Positions 35,431 to 43,027 of a DNA stretch of 64,000 bases are shown in pieces. The notes below the pieces were generated by a model. That model was not told the origin of the DNA. It saw only the letters and a list, made by a program, of their open reading frames with translations, and ran no database searches. The stretch comes from an uncultured Bacteroidales bacterium. Its GTDB lineage: Bacteria; Bacteroidota; Bacteroidia; Bacteroidales; UBA932. The stretch spans positions 1-64,000 of the forward strand of contig CAMWUW010000005.1 in the NCBI GenBank assembly GCA_947177525.1, written 5' to 3'. Each line of letters opens with the position of its first letter. The stretch's first letter is position 1. The translations under genes were made by a program, and so were the position numbers.

Positions 35431-35517
35431 CTAGAGTCGGACTAATGTATAGGCAACGACCGCGTGGCGCAGAACGTGCCACGAGAAGTAATTGAATATG
35501 TTGCCTGTTTTTCTCAT
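35431..35517 (-). CDS. Possible leader peptide of the arginine operon, 28 codons
   Basis: On the minus strand an ATG about five bases after the predicted transcription start opens a 28-codon frame, MRKTGNIFNYFSWHVL then ending YTLVRL and TAG, 134 bases upstream of argA. It contains three arginine codons (2, 17 and 27), not in a run. AGGCAAC near codons 4-6 can pair with GTTGCCT near codons 21-23, enclosing an inner CGTGGC/GCCACG hairpin, so ribosomes on the frame would open this structure. Immediately at its stop codon another hairpin, GGAGGG/CCCTCC, begins. The frame could be chance, or the region could act only as RNA. Confidence 0.4.
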   Translation of the reverse strand: MRKTGNIFNYFSWHVLRHAVVAYTLVRL

Positions 35518-35525
35518 AATGGCCG

Positions 35526-35559
35526 CAAAGATAAATAAAATTATATTAACTTTGGCAAA
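35526..35559 (-). promoter_or_regulatory. Promoter of the argA-argG-argC-argD operon
   Basis: On the minus strand TATCTTTG (35533 to 35526) is an exact TAnnTTTG, and TTTG (35559 to 35556) stands 22 bases upstream, one base beyond the usual spacing. Predicted start near 35523, giving a ~225-base leader. It overlaps the divergent promoter of the next gene. Confidence 0.5.
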
Positions 35560-35581
35560 ATTTTGTTGAATTTTCAATTTG
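35551..35581 (+). promoter_or_regulatory. Promoter of the RHH-protein gene
   Basis: TTTG at 35551-35554, 19 bases, TCAATTTG at 35574-35581: one mismatch from TTTG-N19-TAnnTTTG. The predicted start lies about six bases before the GTG start codon, so the message would be almost leaderless. Confidence 0.5.
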
Positions 35582-35590
35582 TTGTCTATA

Positions 35591-35827
35591 GTGGCAAAAA
35601 AGAAGAAAAATACGTCTGCTGGTATAGATCCGGAGTATCTGAAAAGGCAGAAAGAAGCTCTTGTACGCCGGCACAGGCAGGTCATATATCTCAATGACAG
35701 CGAGATGGCCGCTATCCGGCAATATTGTGACAAGTTCCGCGTGTCCACAAAAGCAGTCCTTTTCCGTGAGGCAATAATGGAGAAGGTCCTGTCAGAACTT
35801 GACGATAATCACCCGACGCTTTTCTGA
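35591..35827 (+). CDS. Small basic protein with ribbon-helix-helix-like C-terminal half
   Basis: A 78-residue protein beginning with GTG at 35591 (AKKKKNTSAGIDPEYLKRQ); no ATG is available in frame upstream. The N-terminal third is very basic. From about residue 35, RQVIYLNDSEMAAIRQYC then DKFRVSTKAVLFREAIMEKVL follows a strand-helix-helix pattern like CopG/Arc or MobC-type DNA-binding proteins. A DNA-binding role is inferred from this pattern only. It precedes the TSCPD gene by 42 bases and may form an operon with it. Confidence 0.7.
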   Translation: MAKKKKNTSAGIDPEYLKRQKEALVRRHRQVIYLNDSEMAAIRQYCDKFRVSTKAVLFREAIMEKVLSELDDNHPTLF

Positions 35828-35869
35828 TTGAAAGCACCGGCCCGACCTACCTAATAAATTAAAGATATT

Positions 35870-36265
35870 ATGAAACAGATAATCATTGCATTGGCACTGT
35901 TCATTCTGCCTCTGTCCATAGCTGCAGGTGAAATAAAGGATTCGGTGCCGGGCAGCAAAAGCGAAGCCATGACAGAAGAAATCAGGATCATCAGAGATGA
36001 AATTGCAGACGGGGTCAGGTATATCACTGCAATACCGAGCCCTCTTGTATGTTCAAAGCAAATAGACATAAGCATAAAGGACGGCATAATCCTGAGTGTT
36101 GTCTATACACGCGGGTGCGAAGGCAATGCCAAAGGCATCGGTGCCCTTATAAAGGGAATGTCTGTGGAAGAGGCTATTGTGCGTCTTGAGGGCATTACTT
36201 GCGGAAAGCGTGGGACTTCATGTCCTGATCAGCTTGCAAAAGTGCTTAAGGCTGTTTCCCGTTAA
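35870..36265 (+). CDS. TSCPD-domain protein with an N-terminal signal peptide
   Basis: The 131-residue product ends in a TSCPD domain: [13 protein letters not shown], the GC motif in [24 protein letters not shown], then [16 protein letters not shown]. That domain is usually a stand-alone protein of about 80 residues or the tail of B12-dependent ribonucleotide reductases (NrdJ), both cytoplasmic. Here 45 residues precede it, starting [19 protein letters not shown], a good Sec signal. All four domain cysteines are kept (VCS, GC, TCG, SCPD). Export of a TSCPD domain is unusual; function unknown. The stop overlaps the convergent tdk stop by three to four bases. Confidence 0.8.
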   Translation: MKQIIIALALFILPLSIAAGEIKDSVPGSKSEAMTEEIRIIRDEIADGVRYITAIPSPLVCSKQIDISIKDGIILSVVYTRGCEGNAKGIGALIKGMSVEEAIVRLEGITCGKRGTSCPDQLAKVLKAVSR

Positions 36266-36846
36266 TGCCTTGTCTGCTTTTCTGCCTCCATGGCTGCATT
36301 GTAGCAATGGCGGCAGAGAGGCTCGTATGCATCTTTCTCGCCAAGTACGACAAGCTGCTCGTTTGCGGAAAGCCTGTGTGAATGATTTGCAGGGCTTCCG
36401 CATCTTACGCATATTGCATGCACTTTCTGTATGTCCTCGGCAACAGACATCAGTGCCGGCATAGGCCCGAAAGGCTTGCCCATGAAATCAGTGTCCAGTC
36501 CGGCAATTATGACGCGTACGCCCCTGTTGGCCAGTGTCTGGACCACTTCGACAATTGTGTCATCAAAGAACTGCGCTTCATCAATCCCTACGACTTCGAC
36601 ATCGCTGGAGAGCAGAAGCATGCTTGCCGGTGAATCTATCGGTGTGGACGGAATGCTGTGTGAGTCATGTGATACAACCTCATCTTCTGAATATCTGACA
36701 TCGATGCAGGGCTTGTATATCTCCACTTTCTGCTTTGCAAATTGTGCCCTTTTCATTCTTCTGATGAGTTCTTCAGTCTTTCCTGAAAACATTGATCCGC
36801 AGATGACTTCAATAGAACCTGCTTTTTTTGCAATTTCTAAAAACAT
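36262..36846 (-). CDS. tdk: Thymidine kinase
   Basis: A 194-residue type-II thymidine kinase of the salvage pathway. P-loop [12 protein letters not shown], the Walker-B-like [12 protein letters not shown], the [11 protein letters not shown] lasso region and a zinc site of four cysteines (CVRCG ... CRHC) are visible. ATG 36846 is chosen: it is downstream of the predicted transcription start near 36904, whereas the longer frame from 36909 is not. It is convergent with the TSCPD gene and divergent from the next gene. Confidence 0.95.
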   Translation of the reverse strand: MFLEIAKKAGSIEVICGSMFSGKTEELIRRMKRAQFAKQKVEIYKPCIDVRYSEDEVVSHDSHSIPSTPIDSPASMLLLSSDVEVVGIDEAQFFDDTIVEVVQTLANRGVRVIIAGLDTDFMGKPFGPMPALMSVAEDIQKVHAICVRCGSPANHSHRLSANEQLVVLGEKDAYEPLCRHCYNAAMEAEKQTRH

Positions 36847-36906
36847 TTCCTTACTTTTGTAGATTATTAACGGCCAGTTTCTGGTTCCCCTTGATTTTCG
36901 GGGACG

Positions 36907-36938
36907 CAAATATAGTGATTTTTTTGCCTTATGGAAAA
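36907..36938 (-). promoter_or_regulatory. Promoter of tdk
   Basis: On the minus strand TATATTTG (36914 to 36907) is an exact -7 element, with TTTT (36938 to 36935) 20 bases upstream as a one-mismatch -33. The leader contains a small CCCC/GGGG hairpin. Confidence 0.5.
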
Positions 36939-37605
36939 TAGAGAAGAACAGATTTTATCTGAAATCAGATCTGTGGTTTCGTCAATCAGGATGCAGTTTG
37001 AGGAACTGGATTCCAAGATCAGCGAACTGCATCGTATTTATGGCTGCGGCTCTTCTTTTGACGCTCCGATTGACCTTGACCTTGATGATGAACTGCCTGC
37101 GGAAGATGAGGCTTCACCATCGGATTACAGTGCAGTCGTGCCGGTTCCTGATGTTTTTGCCGATAGTCCTGAAAATGAGGCGGAACAGATGTCTTCCGGC
37201 TTTCCGGACGTGCCTTCTTCGCCTGAGCCCAAGATTGAGCCCGTTGTGCCGGAAACCGTGACGGAGCATGCTTCTGAACCTATTTATGAAAAGGCGCAGA
37301 ATGAAATGGACATGCCTAAGGCTGTGATTGACATGATGGCTGAAAAGCAGGCCTGGCGTATTGCTATTCCTGGAACCCCGGTAAGAGATATACGGAGCGC
37401 CATTTCTCTGAATGACAGGATTATCTTTATAAATCTCCTTTTTGGTGAAGATCCTGTTGCCTTCCAGCAGGCCCTCACTCAGATAAATTCAATGGAAACT
37501 CTTGGACAGGCTGTCGAATATATTGCAGCCGAACATCCGGACTGGGATCTGGACTCCGATCTGGTATACCGTTTTATGATGGCCGTGCGCCGAAAAGTGA
37601 AGTAA
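36931..37605 (+). CDS. Conserved-looking acidic protein of unknown function
   Basis: A 224-residue cytoplasmic protein I do not recognise. Residues 1-40 form a likely coiled coil ([27 protein letters not shown]). Residues 45-120 are a disordered acidic linker rich in Asp, Glu, Pro and Ser. The C-terminal 95 residues look globular: [20 protein letters not shown] then [14 protein letters not shown] and a basic RRKVK end. The ISLNDRxxFxxxLFxGD-like block is reminiscent of conserved Bacteroidales hypothetical proteins. It is three bases upstream of rsmI, so they share a transcript. Confidence 0.75.
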   Translation: MENREEQILSEIRSVVSSIRMQFEELDSKISELHRIYGCGSSFDAPIDLDLDDELPAEDEASPSDYSAVVPVPDVFADSPENEAEQMSSGFPDVPSSPEPKIEPVVPETVTEHASEPIYEKAQNEMDMPKAVIDMMAEKQAWRIAIPGTPVRDIRSAISLNDRIIFINLLFGEDPVAFQQALTQINSMETLGQAVEYIAAEHPDWDLDSDLVYRFMMAVRRKVK

Positions 37606-37608
37606 CTG

Positions 37609-38337
37609 ATGGCCGGAACTCTTTATATCGTGCCTACGCCGGTAGGCAATCTCGAGGATATTACATTCAGGGCTGTGCGCGTATTGAAGGAAGCGGATCT
37701 GATTCTGGCCGAGGATACACGCACAAGTTCAGTCCTGTTGAACCATTATGGCATAAAGGGACGTCTTGAGTCGCATCACAAATTCAATGAACACAAGACA
37801 GCCTCCATGATTAAGGAGCGTATACTTGCAGGGCTGAATGTGGCTTTGGTCAGCGATGCCGGTACTCCGGGAATCTCTGACCCGGGGTTCCTTCTGGTAA
37901 GGACATGTGTAAACGAAGGCATTGAGGTTCAGACGCTGCCAGGGGCTACGGCATTCGTTCCGGCGATAGTGTCTTCCGGATTTCCTTGCGACAAATTCTG
38001 TTTTGAGGGCTTCCTGCCTCAGAAAAAGGGACGCCAGACCAGGATTGCCGCTCTTGCAGATGAAAGCCGCACTCTAATATTCTATGAATCCCCATACAGG
38101 CTGGTGCGTACTCTGGAACAGCTTGCCGAGGCTTTTGGCGGCAGCCGCGGATGCTCTGTGGCGCGGGAAATTTCAAAAAAATTCGAGGAACACCGCAGGG
38201 GAACTTTGCTTGAAGTGGCTGAATGGTACAGGGAACATGAACCTAAGGGTGAGATTGTCATAATTGTTGAAGGTGCCGAGCCTAAAAAGCCGGCAAAGAA
38301 ATCTTATAAAGACAGGGAAGCTGAAGATTTGGACTGA
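37609..38337 (+). CDS. rsmI: 16S rRNA (cytidine-2'-O)-methyltransferase
   Basis: The 242-residue SAM-dependent enzyme of the tetrapyrrole-methylase fold methylates C1402 of 16S rRNA. Motifs: TLYIVPTPVGNLEDIT at the start, ILAEDTRTSSVLL, the SAM loop LVSDAGTPGISDPG, LPGATAFVPAIVSSGFP and FYESPYRL. Length is normal apart from a lysine-rich C-terminal tail. After the stop an AT-only inverted repeat (AATTTCTT/AAGAAATT, from about 38340) followed by GTTTT could be a weak terminator. Confidence 0.96.
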   Translation: MAGTLYIVPTPVGNLEDITFRAVRVLKEADLILAEDTRTSSVLLNHYGIKGRLESHHKFNEHKTASMIKERILAGLNVALVSDAGTPGISDPGFLLVRTCVNEGIEVQTLPGATAFVPAIVSSGFPCDKFCFEGFLPQKKGRQTRIAALADESRTLIFYESPYRLVRTLEQLAEAFGGSRGCSVAREISKKFEEHRRGTLLEVAEWYREHEPKGEIVIIVEGAEPKKPAKKSYKDREAEDLD

Positions 38338-38478
38338 AATTTCTTAAAGAAAAAGAAATTGTTTTAAAAAAAAAGAAAAATCTGGCCTTGCACAGCACCT
38401 TTTTCTTGTTTGTAATGCCTGGACACCATAGATTTGCGGAAAAGTCAGGCGGCACGGGCCCCTGGAAATGCCGATTTT

Positions 38479-39366
38479 ATGGGAAAGGGAAAAAAGAAAG
38501 AAGGACGGTGGCACCCATTGTCCGATTCATTTGCAAAAGGAGTGATAGCCATGGTTTTTCTTGTCATTGGCTATCAGACAGCTGTATTTGTCCATAGGGC
38601 TGCCGTGGTGAAGATTGCGGCAGGCAGGGATTCTCCGGATACCGTTGTCGTCTGCTCTGCCGCTCAGCCGGACAGGCCCGCTTCCGTCTCCCGTGTGGAA
38701 CGCAGGAATTCCGTACATTCCGATAGGGCGGAAGCCGTAAGGTCAAATGTTCCTGTGAAACAAGCAGAAAGCTTCAACTTTGATCCGAACACTGCATCGG
38801 AAGACGATTTTTGCCGCCTTGGCTTTACGCCAAAGCAGGCCCGTTCCATAATAAACTACCGTCAAAAAGGCGGAAGATTCAGAAGGAAATCTGACTTTGC
38901 CAAGTCTTTTGTGGTTTCGGACAAAATATACCGCAGGCTTGAACCGTATATCATTATCCCGAAAATTGACCTGAATCTGGCTGATTCTGCCGCTTTTGAC
39001 TCTCTTCCGGGGATAGGAGGATGGTATGCGGCAAAGATGGTACGTCATCGCGAGGCATTGCGGGGATATTCCAATGCAGAACAGCTTATGGATATACGCG
39101 GATTTGACTCAGACAAGTATGAGGCGCTCAGCGACCTCGTGACAGTCTCTCCGGAATATGTCGTGCCTTATCCTCTTTGGACATTGCCGGCAGATTCACT
39201 TAAATTGCATCCTTATATCGGGACTTATGAGACTGCCAGGGCAATTGTCCTGTATCGCGACAATAATCCCTCTTCCGATTGGTCTGTGGAAGCTTTGGCT
39301 GCTGCCGGAATCATTTCCGGTGACAATGCCTCCAGACTTTCCGGCTGCATTATATTGCCGCCTTAG
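38479..39366 (+). CDS. Membrane-anchored helix-hairpin-helix protein (ComEA-like)
   Basis: The 295-residue protein starts with a basic segment and one membrane helix (VIAMVFLVIGYQTAVFV), so the rest is exported. Helix-hairpin-helix modules follow: FNFDPNTASEDDFCRLGF, IDLNLADSAAFDSLPGIGG and the HPYIGTYETARAIVLYR repeat. The first two resemble ComEA DNA-binding modules (F/LNxAsxxeLxxLPGIG). Such proteins bind DNA in the periplasm, for example in uptake; that role is inference. ATG 38479 is used; the frame reaches upstream to a TTG at 38434 without improving the signal. Confidence 0.8.
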   Translation: MGKGKKKEGRWHPLSDSFAKGVIAMVFLVIGYQTAVFVHRAAVVKIAAGRDSPDTVVVCSAAQPDRPASVSRVERRNSVHSDRAEAVRSNVPVKQAESFNFDPNTASEDDFCRLGFTPKQARSIINYRQKGGRFRRKSDFAKSFVVSDKIYRRLEPYIIIPKIDLNLADSAAFDSLPGIGGWYAAKMVRHREALRGYSNAEQLMDIRGFDSDKYEALSDLVTVSPEYVVPYPLWTLPADSLKLHPYIGTYETARAIVLYRDNNPSSDWSVEALAAAGIISGDNASRLSGCIILPP

Positions 39367-39392
39367 GATGCTTGGCGTTTGGCCTGCTGTGT

Positions 39393-39857
39393 CTATTTTG
39401 TATTGGAGACTTGTTCCGACCTTTTCTTTGCAGGCCTTCCTATAAGCTGTATGTCAAAACTTTCAATTTTGTATCCTTTGATTTTTTTCTTGATGAGGCG
39501 GGATTCTACAAGATTCATCAGGTCATCGTCAATTATATCTTTGAACACATGATTGTCACAATCATATAAATGAATATGCCTGAATGTGTTTACATCAAAG
39601 TACATCTTGTTGTTTGCACTGAGCCTGTAGGCATAGATCCCAAGCAGGGCAAGCTGTGACAGGATATTGTATACTGATGCCATCGTGACCTTGACTGAGC
39701 CTTTGGCTTTTATTGCATCTGTGACCATGTCTGCAGATGCATGGCCGAGCATTGTCATCACTTCATGGACAGCAAGTCTCTGCGGTGTTGCCTTAAGGGA
39801 ATGTTTCCGCAGAATGGCTTTGAATTCTTCTATGTCAGGACATCTGTGCGTTGTCAT
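39393..39857 (-). CDS. Fur-family metal- or peroxide-responsive repressor
   Basis: A 154-residue winged-helix regulator: LKATPQRLAVHEVM, VTMASVYNILSQLALLGI (recognition helix) and the metal-binding HIHLYDCDNHVF. Only one cysteine of the usual first CxxC is present (C100) and the second CxxC is absent, so the structural zinc site of Fur/PerR seems missing. Which signal it senses (iron, peroxide or other) cannot be decided. ATG 39857 is supported by the promoter whose start point is near 39930, so the longer frame from 39962 cannot be translated from it. Convergent with the HhH gene. Confidence 0.88.
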   Translation of the reverse strand: MTTHRCPDIEEFKAILRKHSLKATPQRLAVHEVMTMLGHASADMVTDAIKAKGSVKVTMASVYNILSQLALLGIYAYRLSANNKMYFDVNTFRHIHLYDCDNHVFKDIIDDDLMNLVESRLIKKKIKGYKIESFDIQLIGRPAKKRSEQVSNTK

Positions 39858-39879
39858 AGCTATACGGTTTAAATCGGCA

Positions 39880-39927
39880 GGCAGAACTTCCGGGTGCCGG
39901 AATTGGTGAAAGCCAGTAAGTTCTGCC
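39880..39927 (-). promoter_or_regulatory. Hairpin in the 5' leader of the Fur-family gene
   Basis: GGCAGAACTT and AAGTTCTGCC form a perfect 10-bp stem (39880-39889 with 39918-39927) within the ~72-base leader. The 28-base loop contains CCGG-GTG-CCGG, which can fold alone. This may affect translation or mRNA stability. Confidence 0.5.
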
Positions 39928-39932
39928 GTCTG

Positions 39933-39963
39933 CAAAGTTATGTCATTTGGTACAATGAACAAA
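39933..39963 (-). promoter_or_regulatory. Promoter of the Fur-family gene
   Basis: On the minus strand TTTG (39963 to 39960), 19 bases, TAACTTTG (39940 to 39933): an exact match to the Bacteroidota promoter pattern, with the start expected near 39930. Confidence 0.7.
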
Positions 39964-40043
39964 ATAAATTTGAAAAATTCTAATCTGCTGCTGCGTTGCT
40001 GCGAATAAACTTATGCAATGCCATGCAAATCCATAAAAAATAG

Positions 40044-40051
40044 TAATTTTG
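40044..40051 (+). promoter_or_regulatory. -7 element upstream of the SDR gene
   Basis: TAATTTTG is an exact TAnnTTTG; no good TTTG 19-21 bases upstream. It would leave a leader of about 137 bases in which I see no convincing gene. Confidence 0.35.
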
Positions 40052-40190
40052 CACGTTCGGGATAATCCTAATCACACAATACGGACGTGAAAATTATTGA
40101 TGCCTTCCCGCAATGCCGGTGCCAAATGGTTTTGACTTATTGGCCGGCTGCCGCGGGCTGATCTCATGCCCTTATAAATTTTATTGTACA

Positions 40191-41027
40191 ATGAAACAGA
40201 AATTCAGGAATTATAAGGCATTTGCCTTGGTCACAGGAGCTGCATCAGGAATGGGCAGGATATATGCACGCAGGCTTGCAGCGGAAGGGTATAATCTTGT
40301 TCTGGTTGACATCAACTCCGGGAAGCTTGAGGAAACTGCATCTGTTGTGCGCCGGGAAGTGGCGTCTTCCGGACATTCATGCAGTGATTCTTTCCGTATT
40401 CTGACGGTAGTCCAGGACCTGTCTCTTCCCGAAGCGGCGGATGCCGTGTTTTCCAGGACTGAGGAGGAGGGGTGTGAGGTTGAGGTTCTTGTAAATAATG
40501 CCGGAATCATGTATTGCCAGGGAATTGCAGAGACTTCGGAAAGGATGCTCAGGATAATAACAATGGTCCACATGAATACGCCTCTGATGCTGTGCCGCAA
40601 GTATGTCCCCCTCATGAAGGAGCGCGGATGCGGGTATGTGCTTAATATCTCTTCGCTTGCTGCATGGATGATATGGCCTGGAATCGGAATGTACGGTATT
40701 ACAAAGCGTTTTGTCCGGGATTACTCCCGTGAGCTTAGGATTGAGTGCCAGAAGACAGGCGTAAGCGTTACTAACGCATATTTCGGTGCAGTGGATACGC
40801 CGCTGATACCTCTAAGGGACAATTTGAGGGCACTTGCACGTGGACTGACTGTCATGATTTCTCCGGAAAAGGCTGTTGACAGGGCCTTGAAGGCGACTTT
40901 CAGGAGGCGCCGCGGGACTATGCCGGGATTGTTGAACAAACTTTTCTGGCCGTTTGTAGTGATAATGCCGGACTGGCTTCTCGGTATAGTTTACAGAAAG
41001 GCAAAGCCATATCTGATGAAAGTCTGA
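40191..41027 (+). CDS. Short-chain dehydrogenase/reductase
   Basis: A 278-residue classical SDR. The cofactor motif TGAASGMGR begins near residue 15, VNNAG follows near 105, the catalytic Ser lies in NISSLAA and the Tyr-Lys pair in YGITK. ATG 40191 puts the first strand (KAFALVTGA) at the expected distance. Later sequence (NAYFGAVDTPLIP, RRRRGTMPGLLNK, a hydrophobic C-terminus ending in PDWLLGIVY) resembles the DltE/YqjQ-type subgroup with a membrane-associated tail. The substrate cannot be assigned. It lies 45 bases upstream of trxB. Confidence 0.9.
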   Translation: MKQKFRNYKAFALVTGAASGMGRIYARRLAAEGYNLVLVDINSGKLEETASVVRREVASSGHSCSDSFRILTVVQDLSLPEAADAVFSRTEEEGCEVEVLVNNAGIMYCQGIAETSERMLRIITMVHMNTPLMLCRKYVPLMKERGCGYVLNISSLAAWMIWPGIGMYGITKRFVRDYSRELRIECQKTGVSVTNAYFGAVDTPLIPLRDNLRALARGLTVMISPEKAVDRALKATFRRRRGTMPGLLNKLFWPFVVIMPDWLLGIVYRKAKPYLMKV

Positions 41028-41036
41028 AAAAAGCAT

Positions 41037-41044
41037 TATATTTG
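41037..41044 (+). promoter_or_regulatory. -7 element of the trxB promoter
   Basis: TATATTTG is an exact -7 element 29 bases before the ATG, with TCTG 21 bases upstream as a weak -33. Confidence 0.45.
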
Positions 41045-41072
41045 CAGTTTGCCGAAAGCAAAAAACAAAATT

Positions 41073-41996
41073 ATGGAAACAGTAAAATGTCTTATTATAG
41101 GAGGAGGTCCTGCAGGTTATACTGCGGCTGTTTATGCTGCACGTGCAGATTTGTCTCCGGTATTGTATGAGGGTGTGCAGCCGGGAGGGCAGCTTACCAC
41201 CACCACTGATATAGAAAATTACCCCGGTTTTGAAAACGGCATATCCGGCCCGGCCCTTATGGAGAACATGAAGGCCCAGGCTGCCCGTCTTGGTGCAGAT
41301 ATACGCACAGGAACAGTTACCGGTGCAGATCTTTCAGAAAGGCCTTTCCGCATTGTCATTGACGGCAGCACGGAGATTGCCGCCGAGACTTTGGTCATTG
41401 CCACCGGTGCCACAGCAAAATATCTCGGTCTGCCTTCTGAGAAAAAATACATGGGACTCGGAGTGTCCGCCTGCGCAACATGCGACGGCTTCTTCTACAG
41501 AAAGAAGATTGTGGCTGTTGTGGGAGGCGGCGATACGGCCTGCGAGGAAGCATCTTACCTTGCCGGTCTCTGCAAGAAGGTCTATATGATTGTAAGGCGT
41601 GATGCCCTGAGAGCTTCGCAGGCGATGCAGGATAGGGTTATGTCTACAGAAAATATTGAGATATTGTGGAACTGCAATACAAAGGAAGTGCTTGGAGATG
41701 ACTCAGGAGTGACAGGCGTCAGACTTGAAGGCAATGACGGCAATACGTTTGACATTGCTGTTGATGGATTTTTCCTTGCCATCGGACACCATCCGAACTC
41801 TGAGCTGTTCAGCCAGTGGGTAGCTGTCGACAATGGAGGCTATATAATTACAGACGGAAAGACGTCCGCGACAAATGTACCTGGAGTCTTTGCTGCCGGT
41901 GATGTGCAGGATCCGTTGTACAGGCAGGCGATAACAGCTGCGGCTTCAGGCTGCCGTGCAGCAATCGACGCGGAGAAGTTTTTGAAAGCCAATTGA
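41073..41996 (+). CDS. trxB: Thioredoxin reductase
   Basis: The 307-residue flavoprotein reduces thioredoxin with NADPH in the cytoplasm. FAD-binding GGGPAGYTAAVYAAR is at the N-terminus, the redox-active pair C134-A-T-C137 lies in SACATCDGFFY, the NADPH loop is GGGDTACEEA, and GVFAAGDVQDP closes the FAD site. Length is typical. The start ATG 41073 directly precedes ETVKCLIIGGG; the frame extends eight codons upstream to a TTG only. Confidence 0.96.
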   Translation: METVKCLIIGGGPAGYTAAVYAARADLSPVLYEGVQPGGQLTTTTDIENYPGFENGISGPALMENMKAQAARLGADIRTGTVTGADLSERPFRIVIDGSTEIAAETLVIATGATAKYLGLPSEKKYMGLGVSACATCDGFFYRKKIVAVVGGGDTACEEASYLAGLCKKVYMIVRRDALRASQAMQDRVMSTENIEILWNCNTKEVLGDDSGVTGVRLEGNDGNTFDIAVDGFFLAIGHHPNSELFSQWVAVDNGGYIITDGKTSATNVPGVFAAGDVQDPLYRQAITAAASGCRAAIDAEKFLKAN

Positions 41997-42063
41997 ATGT
42001 AACAGGTCATAAGGCAGACTCATAACAATAGAAATAAAAATAAATTCCCAGATGACTAATAAT

Positions 42064-42954
42064 ATGAAATTGTGGAACATCAGCTTCGCGCTTTTGGCGT
42101 TGTCGGCTTTTGCATCTTGCAAGTCACAATATGAACTTATTCTGAACAGCAATGATGCAGATGCAAAATATGAGGCTGCATTTGACTATTATAACCGCGG
42201 AAAATTTTCCAAGGCTGCTTCTCTGTTTGAATCACTGTCCGTATTGACCAACGGTACGGAGCGTGACGATACCGTGAGGTATTATTGGGGACTTAGCAAT
42301 TATAAGTTCAAGGATTACTATACAGCTGAAACAAATTTTGAAAAATTCGCCTCAAGCTATCCAAGAAGTCCTTTTGCTTCTGAGGCCAGGTTTCTGCGTC
42401 TGGACTGCCTCTATAGGCAGACCCTAAGATATGAACTTGACCAGACGCCTACCTATAAGGCAATATCTGCAATTTCAGAATACATCATGGAACATCCGGC
42501 ATCTACCCACATGAGTGAATGCCGCGACATGATAGTCGAGCTTAACGGCCGTCTGGACCGTAAGGCTTATGAAGGAGCGAAACTTTATTATAAGATGGAG
42601 GACTACCTCGCTTCGCGTGTCGCATTCGGCAATGTCCTTAAGGAGGATTCTGAAAATATATACAGGGAAGACATTTTATATTATATGGCCATGTCTTCTT
42701 ATAAGTATGCCCAGCTCAGCGTTGCTGCCAAACAGAAGGAGAGATATATGGAGTTTATGGATGATTACTACAATTTCATAGGGGAACTGCCGGAGTCTCA
42801 TTATAGGAAAGAACTGGACGCTGCTTATCAAAAGGCTCAGAAAGCACTCGGAAGACAGGGCGTTGAGACAGATGATGCCGGCAGGTCTGAAAGAGATTTT
42901 GCCAAAGAAAGGAGAAAACTCATCAAGGAGGCCAAAAAGTCAGAAAAAAAATGA
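42064..42954 (+). CDS. bamD: Outer-membrane assembly lipoprotein BamD
   Basis: About 296 residues. A lipoprotein signal ends in ALSAFASC19, followed by TPR-like helical repeats: KYEAAFDYYNRGKFSKAASLFE, DYYTAETNFEKFASSYPRSPFASEARFLRLDCLYRQ. This is the BamD/YfiO layout. BamD helps BamA insert beta-barrels. The C-terminal 40 residues are charged (ERDFAKERRKLIKEAKK), a common extension in Bacteroidota. ATG 42064 gives a normal signal; ATG 42052 would add four residues. It is followed by the omega-like subunit and recN on the same strand. Confidence 0.88.
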   Translation: MKLWNISFALLALSAFASCKSQYELILNSNDADAKYEAAFDYYNRGKFSKAASLFESLSVLTNGTERDDTVRYYWGLSNYKFKDYYTAETNFEKFASSYPRSPFASEARFLRLDCLYRQTLRYELDQTPTYKAISAISEYIMEHPASTHMSECRDMIVELNGRLDRKAYEGAKLYYKMEDYLASRVAFGNVLKEDSENIYREDILYYMAMSSYKYAQLSVAAKQKERYMEFMDDYYNFIGELPESHYRKELDAAYQKAQKALGRQGVETDDAGRSERDFAKERRKLIKEAKKSEKK

Positions 42955-43027
42955 AACATAGGCTGAATGCGGATGTATAATTAATTGGAGGGAATATGTT
43001 TTTTCCTCAGTGAAAAATAATTTAAAA

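Noticed and set aside
35298..35523. Known riboswitch or tmRNA in the argA leader
   Set aside because: No TPP, SAM, cobalamin, FMN, lysine or glycine core motif and no tmRNA ends could be recognised on either strand.
40088..40165. Short GTG frame (24 codons, two cysteines) upstream of the SDR gene
   Set aside because: No clear promoter or conservation signal and composition unlike the neighbours; kept only as untranslated leader.
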